Made by a program: the position numbers and the translations under genes. Source: Stachybotrys elegans (lineage: Eukaryota > Ascomycota > Sordariomycetes > Hypocreales > Stachybotryaceae). Taken from it: a stretch of 64,000 nucleotides of DNA. Of this stretch, positions 34,101 through 44,958 are shown one piece after another. A model generated the notes under the pieces. The model saw only the letters and a program-made list of their open reading frames with translations. It searched no databases and was not told the origin of the DNA. Position 1 is the first letter of the stretch. Every line of letters starts with the position of its first letter. The stretch is taken from assembly GCA_020746835.1 (NCBI GenBank), contig JAGPNK010000038.1:1-64000 (forward strand), read 5' to 3'.

Positions 34101-34820
34101 ATGGATCGACTGTTTGTTCCGGCTCCCGAATATACAGTACTAAGGTCAGCGCCTACCAGCGTCTTGCAAGGTTGTCGTGAGATGTTAATGTTAATAATAA
34201 TGCACCATTCTCTACATCAGATATGCTAGCGCTACTTTCATGCGAGTCAAATAATCGTAGTGTCTAGATGTATACTATCTGCATAGCATCCGATATCAAC
34301 CAATATCGCTTATGAGTTTCTACCTCAGCGTTAAAGCGAAGCTCCACACAATTGAGATACAGGCAAGGAACATCTCCTAGACTCCAAATATGACTGCTTG
34401 CGCTCTCAATTCGCATCTTTGTGCTCCAAGCCCTGTCCTACTACACTTGGCGTTAGATAACCCTCAGCCGGATCTATTACCTGGGGATTCTAGACTGTCG
34501 CAAGGTTCCAAACAGATTGGTGTCTATATCGTCTTGATTCCTACACCGTGTAATGATCCTCTCAGCGGAGCTTGCGTCATTTGCGGTCGTGTAAGTAACT
34601 TAAAGCCCCTGTTTAATAGCAACTGCTATTCCCTCCCCAAAAGTAAATCCTTCATCAGACTCTCACAAAATCCTCAGATACACCCATAGACAACCGTCTA
34701 CTCAGTCCCAAGCCAATCTCGGCTAATGCTTAGCATAACCATCACAGGACTCGGTGTCCCGTTCTAATCCAAGCAACAAAGTCATTTCGGACAAGAGAAG
34801 CTGAAAAATTCCCAAGTTCT
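34100..34820. other. Gene-poor stretch
   Basis: Only short frames without recognisable motifs; nothing supported. Confidence 0.5.
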
Positions 34821-34829
34821 TACTCGCTG

Positions 34830-35935
34830 GCTGTATCAAATGCCTAGACAAGCCGTTGCTTGCAGTATGGAAAGCGCCCAGTCTACCTGGCTGGCATCGT
34901 GGTGAGTCTGACGTCTTCTCAATCTCCCAACATTATTCTTAGGCTATTATGGCCCTCGCGCCGCGCCGCACTGCCTGGGGTCCGATCTTGCAAATAAGAT
35001 CTGCATGGCATCTTTACGGGCCCGGTTAAATCTCTGCGAGATTTCTATTACCGATATTGTATGATATGGTCATGTCATTTTTAAAACGCAGGTGAAAGCT
35101 GACCATATCTCACAGTGGTTCGTCCACGAACGACCTCGATATCTCCCTGTATGGTTTGCCCTGGCCTTCGCGGGAAAGCGCTCCCACATTGGCGGGCTTC
35201 ATCAACTACGGAAAAAGGGGAATGGATTCTTCGAAATTTCCGTTCTTCAGGATTGCCTTCTGTAAGCTTACTGAACTTTCTCTGCAACATCACTGGTCAG
35301 CCACGGTTTGTCTACTACTTCTTCCTCATGGAGGAGGCTAACTATGACAGAACCACCTCATCACCCAACATGCCCATCTCTGCACCCTTAGAAAGCCGTG
35401 CTAACAGTGCCAGGCCAGGTCCAGCAGCGAGGAAAGAAACTTGACATATCCGCAGCACCAGACAACTCTCCAACATCAAATCAGACCAGGTATACAACAA
35501 GTCCTACAGGCAGAAGCTGAGCCTGTGGCCCGAATCCCGTCCCAACCGCCCCTTGCCCGTCATGTGGTCCCTCCGCTTCTTCAGCTACCCGGTCGTCGTG
35601 TATGCTGGGGTCGAGCATCTTGAATGACACGGCCGGGACTGTATCCGAACCAGTACGGATTCTCGACTCAGGGAATCGCGCTCGCCTATCTGGGCGGAAC
35701 TGCTAGCATTATTGTCGGGTAAGAGTCGAGCCCCTTTTCTGCGGCTGCCCTCCAATAGCTTAGAAGCGCTCCGGTCCTTGTATCCTTCTAGCGCACTTTG
35801 CATGAACCTTGATCGGTGAATGCCATTGCCTGTCCCATGACTCTATGCCATCAGTTCTTATCCTGAGTTGAGCGACGAACTTGTCACCACGACGGTCATT
35901 ATTCGCAGTGCCATGTTAGTTACTATAAACTACGG
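34830..35935 (+). pseudogene. MFS transporter pseudogene (DHA1/polyamine-transporter type)
   Basis: Scattered motifs in order and on one strand: ~34870 YGKRPVYLAGIV (the motif A region), ~35310 RFVYYFFLMEEANYDRT, ~35500 YRQKLSLWP-like then MWSLRFFSYPVVVYAG, and ~35850 YAISSYPELSDELVTTTVII then RSAM. This pattern is usual for a drug:H+ antiporter-1 branch with a long central loop. Frames change repeatedly, stops are present and most membrane helices are gone. Confidence 0.6.
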
Positions 35936-36400
35936 ATAAGTCCGAGGTCCAACACTGGCGGCCACGCCGTTAAAGCCGGCCGGCCGCTCTCCATCCCGGA
36001 CTGGGTCATTAGCCTATAGGCGAGACTACCACGCCTTGAAGAGCAGGGTGTTGACGTGGTGCTGTGCCTAGCCTACGTCGGCGTGGGGCGCTGCTAAGTA
36101 CTGGCACTACACGTCCGTCTGGAATACTCGACCAACAGCCGTGACATTTCGAGCGACCTGTTTGCCAACAAAGTGCTGGTGGATACGTTAGGAGCCGAGA
36201 TTGGACGAGGATCGGAGTGGTAAGCTGTGGTTTCTTCCATGGTAAAAGGGCATGGTAAAGGGGCATGGTAAAGGGACATTCGTCTTTTGGCGCGGGGCGT
36301 AGATGACCCTGTTATTTGATGGCTTCCGGTGTCAGTACAATTGGCTGGGAAGCATCATCTAGACGAGGAGCTTCTGGAGGCAGCTATGGTTGAGACGGCG
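35936..36400. other. Relic and short tandem repeat
   Basis: A short coding-like stretch near 36115-36220 (RDISSDLFANKVLVDTLGAE) is followed by a 13-bp tandem repeat (36238-36276, unit CATGGTAAARGGG, three copies). No complete gene. Confidence 0.4.
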
Positions 36401-36694
36401 TTGCGGCAGTGACGAAGACACGGTAGAATGAGTATGATGATGAGCAAAAGAGTGTGCAGTGAGGTGTAAGTAGTAGAGAGCAAATAAACAATAGGGGTGG
36501 CGCCTGCAGTCGTAAACAGTAGAGAGAAACAACAACGAGGCCATGTCAGGCTGCCCTTGCGTAGAATGGGCATACAGTCGTCGTGTAAAATGGAACGCAG
36601 TGTGGCCTCGGCAGGCTGTTCTTGGGGGGTCGCCCCCGGCGTTTCCGTTGGTATTGTCTATCAAGTTGCTGCGTCGGCAACGGAGAGCTAATTG

Positions 36695-37190
36695 TGTGGT
36701 GACAGTGTGGATAGAAGGAAGAGAAAGAGAGAGGCATGCAACAGAGAGGGCTTTCTTCTGCGCATCTCTCGAACTCTATTCTAGGGCTAGGCCTCGATCA
36801 CGCATTCCTTGCCGAACGCGGCCACGGCTCCATCCGCAGCCACAGCCGTCACATGCTTCTTCGTCGCCTGAGGACTTCCGCCGGAATCGTGGTATGTAAG
36901 ACAGTATCCTGACCTCGGCGCATTACTCTCGTACCTTTGCCTCGTTAGAACACACGTAAGGGCTAGAGCCGACGAACGGTATGTATACACATTGAGGCCA
37001 GTCCGCTAACCGTAGGTCACCTTGACTATATACGCTTGCACTTGCTGCTGCTGCCCCTTATTGTTCTCTGGCTCTGGCTAATAGGTAATGTTATTTGATA
37101 ATCCCTTTGTAGTTTGACTCTATTCTTTGGTCCTGTAGGTAGCAAGGCCACTATTGTTTGTATATACTATTGTTCTTTTTTCTCACTGCA
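36695..37190 (+). repeat. LTR-like repeat, copy 3 (best preserved)
   Basis: A 496-bp unit beginning TGTGGTGACAG and ending CTGCA, so the ends are TG...CA as in long terminal repeats. It matches 23415-23904 end to end and 16460-16580 in part. No adjoining polymerase frame or clear target duplication is visible, so a solo LTR or an old recombined copy is likely. Confidence 0.6.
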
Positions 37191-37249
37191 CGCACCTACT
37201 CTATTGTAAAATCGAATGCAGAAGCGTGAATGGATGAAATAGAAAACCA

Positions 37250-38750
37250 TTACGCCAAGTTTATAACCCAGTCCCATCCCAATCGTCCCCGCCGTTCAAC
37301 CTCTGCCTCCAACGGCCCCGAGCACTTCTCCGCCGGCTGAGTGTTCATGACGCGGGACCTCTTCCGAATTCTACCCAGCTTGGCCGCGCACTGCATGATG
37401 TGGTGTTCCGACGTGAGCCGCGTTGCCGGCCGGGATGCGCTCGACGGAGTGATGATGTGGCGCGGACGGGCAGCTGGCGGCGGCGGTACAACAGGATCAG
37501 AGCCGCGAGGCGGTACGTCTCGGCAACAGGTCAAGGCGAGTCACGGCATCGAGCGTCGCGGCGGAGAACAGCAGAGCCCTCTTCCTCCTCGTCCATGTCG
37601 GTGCGGGTAAAGATCGAACTGGATGGAAGAAATGTCTCGCTCGAGGAAGAATCTTTTTCGGAGTGTCGAAGGGGAGATTGTCTAGGGGACGCGGCGGATC
37701 TTTTGTATGAGGTAGAGATTTCGAGAGAGGTCGAGGAGGGGTGGATCGAGTTGTAAGAGCTACGGCGACGATACTCATGTGCTTTTGAGCCTGGCGATGC
37801 TGCTCTCGTGGTGTCATCTTCACGCAGGAATCTGGCCTACGGCATTTCCACTCCGCTCCCTCTCATGGCCCTTCTTGGCGCTGGGCGAAACGAATTGTGC
37901 GTTTGCATCCCGAACGACTGCGAGTTCTCCGAGTACAGCATGTGATTCTCATCAGACTCGCCGTCATCATCATCATCATCATATTTTCCCGCCACCTCAG
38001 CCATTGAGACTCATCACATCATGGTACAGAAAATGCTGATAGATGCAGTCCGCTTCCCACGACGCGCGGCAAAGGCCCTCCTCCCGCCGTGCTTGCGGAT
38101 GATGTTGCGCACAGTCCGGCTGGTTCATCCGCTTGGGCGTCCGCTCGCCGTTCTGCACCTCCAGCCCGACGAGCAGCAGGATCACGATGATGGACTCGAG
38201 CACGTCCCCTTCAGGTGTCCCAACAGGGAGATGCGGTCCTGGAGGAGCAGACGCGCGCGCTGGGGCCAGACGCTGGGGGCGCTCTTTGCGAGGTGCGCCG
38301 ACGAGCAGGCGAGGATGGTGTTGCGGAGGCCTCGCAGTGTATGGCCATGGGGACGTAGACGAGGAAGAACAAGTGGATGTAGTAGAAAATGAGGATGCGT
38401 TGGTCGGCGTCGATGGGTGTATGGGTGCCGATCCCAGATGGATCTCCTCGGATGGCATCGTCGTGGGTATGAGACGTTGTCGTTGGCGGCCACCCGCAAG
38501 GCTATTCTCAGGTCGGTCCCACTTCTGGACAGCGCGGCATGTGACGAGGTCTTGCTGTGATCGCTTGGGCTTCCTTGACCGAGGCTGGCCTGTTCTCCCG
38601 GACACATTCCAGATTCAGCCGCAGGCAGGCTTCGCAGTCGGGCTCGCCGCCGACACAACGCTTCCTCCGGCGCCGGCAGGTGACGCAGCCGGACTTGGAA
38701 CGGGAGCGTACTTGCGCTGTCTTTCCAACCGGGGTCGATCTCGGCTCCAT
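37250..38750 (-). pseudogene. Zn2Cys6 transcription factor, frameshifted pseudogene
   Basis: The N-terminus is well kept: from 38750 the frame gives a complete C-x2-C-x6-C-x6-C-x2-C-x6-C zinc cluster preceded by SRSKSG. This frame stops at 38508. Later parts of a fungal-specific regulatory domain appear in different frames, such as RLLLQDRISLLGHLKG, VILLLVGLEVQNGERTPK and, near 37700-37500, FSAATLDAVTR and ETYRLAALILLYRR. At least three frame changes break the gene. A short protein of ~80 residues with only the DNA-binding domain could still be made from the first frame, but nothing shows that it is. Confidence 0.75.
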
Positions 38751-38759
38751 GTCATACGC

Positions 38760-39165
38760 GACCCTTCAAAGTTGTCACTGGTCAAATCGATTGGAAGTCG
38801 TTATTGGATATGTTTCTACACTATATTCACAATGAACGAGTGCCCCCCAATATTCAAGCAGCGTTCTCCGCAGGCCCTGTTTTGGGACTCCAGTACCATG
38901 TTCCATTATTTAATCTTATTCGCCCCAATGCCCGGCGTGTAGCGCGTCTGGAGGACAACGGCTCAGCAACACGCGCCATACGCTTACTTGCCGTGTGGTA
39001 AACTCATATCATTAGACCTCGAATATCCTGTGTCTATTCAAAGCTGGTCTCGAAAAAAAAGAAGGAAAAGAAGAAGAAAAAAGAAAAAAAACTCCCTCTC
39101 CTAGAGGGGAGTTCCTATTGCCTCTATTGCAGTGTCGCAATACCCTACAACTAACGAATTCTGTC
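38760..39165. other. Intergenic with purine tract and hairpin
   Basis: No gene. A purine run (39053-39090, A/G only) is followed by the imperfect palindrome AACTCCCTCTCCTAGAGGGG. A terminator-like or repeat-end role is not established. Confidence 0.35.
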
Positions 39166-39169
39166 CAGA

Positions 39170-40735
39170 ATGCCAAAGTCTAAGGGCAAAGTGTTCGTAA
39201 GTTCTTTGTTACTACACTTTTTTCCCACTACGCGTTGGATTCTCCCACACTTCTTCGACATGTTGGCGCATTCACTCGACTCAAGTATAATGCTGGCTAT
39301 GGCCCCCAGTTGACTGGAGCTTCCGGCTTCGTGGGGTCACACATCGCCGCCCAGCTCCTGTCAGCCCGGTACGCCGTCAAGGTAGCCTTCCGATCTGAGG
39401 CCAAGGCCAGTTCGTTCAAAGCCTCGTCTCTTGGACAGTCCCTGGAGACGATCATCGTGCCCGACACAATGACCCCCGACGCTGACGGAAACTCTCGACG
39501 GGGTAGACTTTGTGATCCACTACGCATCCCCCTTCACCTTCACTATCCCAGACATCCAGAAGGATCTTCTTGATCCTGACGTCAAGGGAACGACCGAGAT
39601 CCTCAAGGCGGTCGAGAAGACGCCCTCGGTGAAACGCGTCGTGGTGACTTTGTCGTTTGCTACTGTGATTGACCCCTTCAACAGCCCGAGACAGGTACAG
39701 CTAGACAGGTATGAATTCATGGCATATCTTACTTTGCAACCAAGCACACGTTTTTCAAAAGGTGGCAGGTAAATGGCCACTACATTTATGTATTTGGCTA
39801 CCCCCAGCCCACTATCATGTGGCTACGGGTTATCAAGACGCTAATAATGTATATTAGTAAGGCAACTTGTTATAGCCTGCCTATTGCAATAGGGGTATTA
39901 TTAAGGCTGCCGGTAAAGGTCATTATCAAGGCCACTGCTAAAGGTTAGGGCTGCCAGCAGAGGTTATTGTCAGGGCTACTGGCGAAGGTTAGGGCCACTG
40001 TTAGATGCCAGATCTTAAGGATCTTTGCCGGTAGCCTTGATGATCTCTGCTGGCAGCCTGGATCCTGACCTTTGTAGCTAGCTACTTTGTCGGCAGCCCT
40101 GACAATGACCCTGCAAAATTTGCGGTATTGGAGTCCTGACCTAGTATAGCCATACCATTAGCCACAAGGGTGGCCAAATACGTAAATGTGGTGGCCATAT
40201 ACCTACCTCCTTTTTAAAAGTGTTGTTCTGATTGTTACAATAGAGAATGATTGGAACCCTGTAACCCATGAACGGCCCTGGAGGAGCAAGATCCACGGCT
40301 ACCAGGCCAGTAAAACCTTTGCCGAGCGCATAGCCTGGGACTTTGTCGAGTCTCAGAAGAAGACAGGCAGCGCTCTCTCCCTGATGACCATTTGCCCGCC
40401 CATGGTTCTCGGCCCAGTTCATCCCGCCGCGGGAATCACGGCCGCACACCCCAATGAGTCGTCCGCTCAGCTCCGTGACCAATGCGCCCGCCGGCGAATC
40501 CCGCCGACTCGGATGCCGTGTTCGCCGACGCCCGAGACTTCAAAGGCTCATGTCGCCGCATTGGATCCCAAAAATCTGCCTTTCGGTACCAGCGAGTTTC
40601 ATCGTCTGCGGCAAGTTCACGTGGATGGCGCTCGCGAGATCACAAAGGGCAGCGGGAAGTCAGCGGAGAGCATGGCTCCCAGCATGCCTTCTACTAGATC
40701 AACAGCACCAAGGCAGAGGGTTCTGGGCATCAAGT
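39170..40735 (+). pseudogene. NAD-dependent aldehyde/ketone reductase (extended SDR), pseudogene
   Basis: It begins MPKSKGKVF, a 99-bp intron follows, then TGASGFVGSHIAAQLLSARY, the nucleotide-binding TGxxGFxGxx motif. After PDTMTPDA a one-base shift is needed to continue with LDGVDFVIHYASPFTF and TTEILKAVEKTPSVKRVVVT. From about 39710 the gene is interrupted by a foldback element, and it resumes at 40240 with ENDWNPVTH and YQASKTFAERIAWDF, which holds the catalytic Y-x3-K. Later parts change frame again (AKAHVAALDPKNLP). The element may originally have landed in an intron (AGGTATGA at its left, CAATAG at its right), but the frameshifts alone disable the gene. Confidence 0.75.
39751..40220. 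mobile_element. Foldback / MITE-like element with long inverted repeats
   Basis: The ends are inverted copies: AAAAGGTGGCAGGTAAATGG at 39757 and its reverse-complement relative AAAAGGAGGTAGGTATATGG read from 40213, with about 41 of 47 positions identical. The inner halves are also inverted (GGGCTGCCAGCAGAGGTTAT against CTGCTGGCAGCC-type words on the other side), so the whole ~470 bp can fold on itself around 40010. No coding capacity. It lies inside the reductase pseudogene. Confidence 0.7.
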
Positions 40736-40739
40736 AGAC

Positions 40740-41290
40740 TGCCATTGAAGATTGTATCGGGGGTTTATTATTAGACACATGTGGATGCCGAATATATTGA
40801 ATCAGGGTGTGCTGGCACAGAATATACAAGAGTGACCTATGTAAGAAAGTTAGTCTTTTCTAGGCCATCACATTTTAGGGAGCCAATCTAACTATTTTCT
40901 CTACAAAAGAATGCACAGACCTGACTCCCGTTTTTCCAGACAGCGTGTGAGTGTTGACGATATCAGCGCTGCTTATCTCTAGACGCTGGACACACCAAGC
41001 GTATACGACTGGGATTGACGCCTTTACGGCCACACGCCCAGATAAGCCCGCGTTAGTCGAGTCCGTCGCACCCTTCGCGCTGGATTCTAGCATCTACACG
41101 CCCGTCGGCGCAATATGATGAGAGCTGGCGCCAATCAGGCACATACTAGCGGACTTACCATGTGGCATGCTGTATACACATAATACCTCTTTCTCGTATC
41201 TTCAGCTTTGCAAATTTAAGTCTAGCAGGTTCTGGCGGTTGAATTTTCTCTTCCCTTTCTTGCCTGGGCCGAGGTGACTGTCATGACTAA
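40740..41290. other. Unassigned relic region
   Basis: A coding-like stretch on the plus strand at about 40955-41115 (RRWTHQAYTTGIDAFTAT, SVAPFALDSSIYTPVGAI) has no recognisable family and no start. The rest is blank. Confidence 0.3.
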
Positions 41291-41299
41291 ACTAACGAC

Positions 41300-42742
41300 T
41301 CACCTTGCACCCCATCACCCCTCCTGAGACCACCGTAGCCTCGGGATGCTTGAAGAAGATGCTCCGCAGCAAGCATGGCCAAGACTACCGTTTTCGCTTC
41401 AAGAACGTCAGCATAAGCGAGCCCCCAAGACGCAACTCTTGCCGTATCTCGATGCAGAGGCTGAGGGGTTACCCCAGCGGAGAGGCCGTTTGTGGATATA
41501 GTCTGGACTGATGAGAACGGAGGACGCTCTGCGAGAGCGCCATCAGTCTGGACAGCTTGACTGAGATGAAGCGCATTGTCACCACACGGTCAACATTCGT
41601 CTTTGCATAGGCCGATCCCAAAGTCCGGAGGGAGGACTCAGGCTAATACCCTGGGGCAAATAGAGATGTGTTGGAATGTGGGACCGCACAGATGTACAAA
41701 TAGGGCTCCCGCCCACCTGCGTAGCAGACTCACTTCTCTCTTCAATGAACAACGTTCCTACACAGACAATGCTGTTAAGATGAGGTGCGGAACCCTGCGC
41801 AGAAGATGCTCAAAGACCCTACAGTGTTTGAAGCGATCAAGAACCTCCACCTGCCGAGGATTGCATCGTTCAGTGCGACTCAGACCCGGACACACAAGTT
41901 CATCCAGGGCTCCTGTACGCGCGTGCGCTCACTGCCACACTAAGAGCAACTAGTATACCTTCCCCTTGCCCATCTCCCCGTTCTCAACATCTTCGAGGAC
42001 AAGGTTGTCTGCATTGGACCACTGGCGACGGATGGGAAAAGGACGGCCTGGCGTACCACACTGCCAGCCCCGACGCTCCATGCCGCACTGCATCGAGAAT
42101 GAGTACTATCCGGGGCTGCAGAGCAATAACCTTGCGAGGACTTGAAGCCACTGGTACACCAGCTGAGGGGCCAAGCTTTGCAGTGATGGACGACAACTGT
42201 GTGGTCTGGCAGAGTCGGTTTCAACTACCGGAAGGGCATGACGCTCCACGACGTTTGGTACGACGGTCGTCCAGTATTCTATAAGTTAAGCGTCAGTAAG
42301 ATGACGGCCCCCTAAGAGGTGAGTCACTTGCCATTACATTACCACGGCTCTGTTCGATGTTGCTCACTTCTGTCCAGACCCTCGTAGTCCTTTCCACCGC
42401 GGCAGGCCTTCGACCTAGGCGATGCTGGCGCAACAACCTCTCCCTCGGATGCGACTGTCTAAGCACGATCAAGTACTTTGACGGCTGGCTCAACGAGGAC
42501 GGCGACCCCGTGGCTACAGACAACATCATTTGCCTGCACGAGCAAGACGGCGGGATCGGCTGGAAACATACCAACCACCGAACCCAAGGCGTGCCATCAT
42601 CCGTGCGCGCAACCTCGTCATCCAGTCCATCCTCACAGTTGGCAACTACCAGTATATCTTTGCGTGGATATTCTGGCAAAACGGAAACATCGAGCTCGAG
42701 ACCCGCGCCTTCAAGCTTGTCAACGAGTCGATTCGCGAATAG
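41300..42742 (+). pseudogene. Copper amine oxidase, pseudogene
   Basis: Left to right: ~41305 ITPPETTVASGCLKKML and YRFRFKNVSISEPPR (N-terminal CuAO domains), ~42220 GMTLHDVWYDGRPVFYKL, ~42410-42530 LSLGCDCL, TIKYFDGW and WLNEDGDPVATDNIICLHEQ, and ~42635 TVGNYQY. In active enzymes the Tyr of the N-Y-(D/E)-Y motif becomes topaquinone; here that Tyr is present but the motif reads NYQY. Stops and frame changes occur throughout the middle (41500-42200 and after FYKLS). The family oxidises primary amines to aldehydes with release of ammonia. Confidence 0.75.
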
Positions 42743-43492
42743 TGAATGGCGAGGGCGGTAATGACCATAGGTCCAAGATTGACACCTTGGAGCTGCTGCA
42801 CTTGACAGGGAGTAGGGGTAGGCGTTCGAGGACTTCTAAGCTCGTATATGTGGCTTGTGTGTATCTAACTAAGCATGCAGATTGCGCTCTTGGCAAGCTG
42901 TGTGGCAGTTTGTCCTCAGGCTTAGGGGACGGCCAAAACAAGCGCTACTTAGCCCATAAGTGCAGTTAATGCAGTCTCTTCCAAATTCGGCAAAAGGTCC
43001 AGGTATTTGGGCAATACAACCATGGTCTTAGGCAGACAGATCGGTCCACACGCACGTGTTGACAGGTCTCTCAAGCTGCTGGCAACCGTTGAAAGCATGT
43101 TCTTCAGGTCTAGCGCTGTTTAAGGTGCACCACTTGACAGGCTAACTTGGAGGGTTATAGTACCAGCAGCAGCGGTAGAGGTCTAGATTCTTGGCCTTGT
43201 CTTTTCCGACGGGCAGCCTGAGCACAAGGGCCGTGCCTTATTCTCGGTTGAGAGTTGCGGGTGACTCGAATTGTGCACCCTCTGAGAGCCTATGGGTTTT
43301 TATTTAAACAGCGAGGTGGATTAACAACGCACCTCCTCAATCCAATCGAAACCTACTGATTGCCATACCTGCAGCTTTTAATACAAGCCCATATAGGTAC
43401 TAGACAGCTCCTTTGGTGTCATTCTAGAATTCCCAATATTGATCGTGACTGCGAACCTCAGTTGCAATGCTTTCTACAGCGGCAATCAAACA
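42742..43492 (+). repeat. Duplicated segment, copy 2
   Basis: Paralogue of 27841-28738, starting at the end of the amine-oxidase relic. It lacks the 112-bp retroposon-like insert, so it gives the empty-site structure. Confidence 0.75.
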
Positions 43493-43499
43493 CAAAAAT

Positions 43500-44726
43500 G
43501 CCAAGTTCCAGTCTTCATCCTGATATTTGTTATAACAATCCTAATTCACCCTAGGTGATTTGAGCAATCCTTCTTCACTAGCGATCATGATGCTATTTCG
43601 ATTTGCCTGGACCGCTCACGCCTACAAGTGATAATGGGAGTACCCGGTAACAGAATGCGCTTCTTTCTTCTCTTCTATCCTCACATAGTCGTGCTTTCAC
43701 TCCTTTTCTTTAATTGCACAGGTTATGATGAGGAAAAGTGTGTGCAGTGTGAGGTGTAAACAGCAGAGGTATTGCATGTGTTATTGGTGAATGCAATGGA
43801 TAGTAACCTACCTCCCTACGATGCTCTGGCCTACCCAGGGCCGTCGAGATCCCGGCGTCTTCTCGTCCACACCTTGATGCCCATTTTTGCTCTCCTAGGT
43901 GGATTTCGTTCAGCCGGGCCTTCAATCGATCCCGCACCGATGAAGGCGCTGCCATATCGCTTCCTTTGTCAGAATTCCAAACCCGTGGCTCAATGCGAAG
44001 CGAGAAATGTTTCCCCTACGCGACGAGAGGTAGGTAAACGCGAGACCAATCCTCGATGGATCCGACAAGGACAATAATGCGAGATGCCAGATTGTTCGAC
44101 GGATCTAGATAATGTCGATATCGTGCTCGCCAAGGTATTGATCAGCAGGGTCTCGAGCATCGAAGATAATGACATTATCCGGCAAAATTGAGTACGACTT
44201 GTGCGCGCGATATGTGACCTCTTGCGCATTCTCATCACTTGCTGATTTGTGGCCCGCGACATCTTCATCGAGAGATGAAAACGAGATGCACAAAACGACT
44301 GGATGACACGGCGGACCAGGAAGGCGAGCAGCAGCTGCTTCAGGGACCAGCCGTAGGGGCGGGTTCAGGAGCCGAAGAGGAGCTTGGTGGCTATCTGATC
44401 TGCTAGGGAAAGCATTGGATGGGCTGATGCAGAGGTGAAGTGGCCGTGTCTATGGGCAGTCGCCTATCTCAGTCCGGCTCTTGGAGAGCTCGCAAAGTCG
44501 AGCCTCAAAGTCTCACGTAATTTAGCGGCCTTGCTATGTGGGGGATTACCCGAGACTTTTGCAAACGGCAGTACATGGGGGACCCTGGCCGCCTCCCAAC
44601 TTCCTTGTATAGCGATATCTCCGCCCAAATAACACTCCGCCAGCTTATTTCGATACCCGAGGCGGATTCTGTGGGGCAGGCAGCGGGGCGGGACCGGGAG
44701 AGCCTCAACTAAGTCTACCGTTAGGG
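43500..44726. other. Relic-rich intergenic region
   Basis: Short frames only. A minus-strand stretch at 44290-44110 (KSYSILPDNVIIFDARDPAD) looks once-coding but is not assignable. Around 43720-43770 a GTGTGCAGTG.GAGGTGTAA sequence resembles 36440-36480, so another dispersed repeat may exist. Confidence 0.4.
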
Positions 44727-44754
44727 CGACCAACGACCAACGACCAACGACCAA
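44727..44754 (+). repeat. Heptamer tandem repeat in MFS promoter
   Basis: Four exact copies of CGACCAA, about 205-230 bp upstream of the transporter ATG, followed by a T-tract near 44830. Possibly a set of factor-binding sites. Confidence 0.5.
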
Positions 44755-44958
44755 CAACACGTGTGCGCGCTTTCCCCCGACTCGGGGGACTGGGCCTCTC
44801 TCTATGGTCCTTTTTGCCTCTCCTCTTCTTTTTTTTTTTTTTTGCCCCCTTTCTCTCAACCATCCATGTCCAAGACTCTCACCACTGCAAAGTGTGTCTA
44901 GAAAAGGATCATCTACTTGCCTGTAGCAGCTGCAACGACTCAATCACTACCAGCTAGC

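Noticed and set aside
44464..44943. Minus-strand frame of 159 codons upstream of the MFS gene
   Set aside because: Covers the poly-T tract and heptamer repeat of the promoter; translation is Lys/Arg low complexity.
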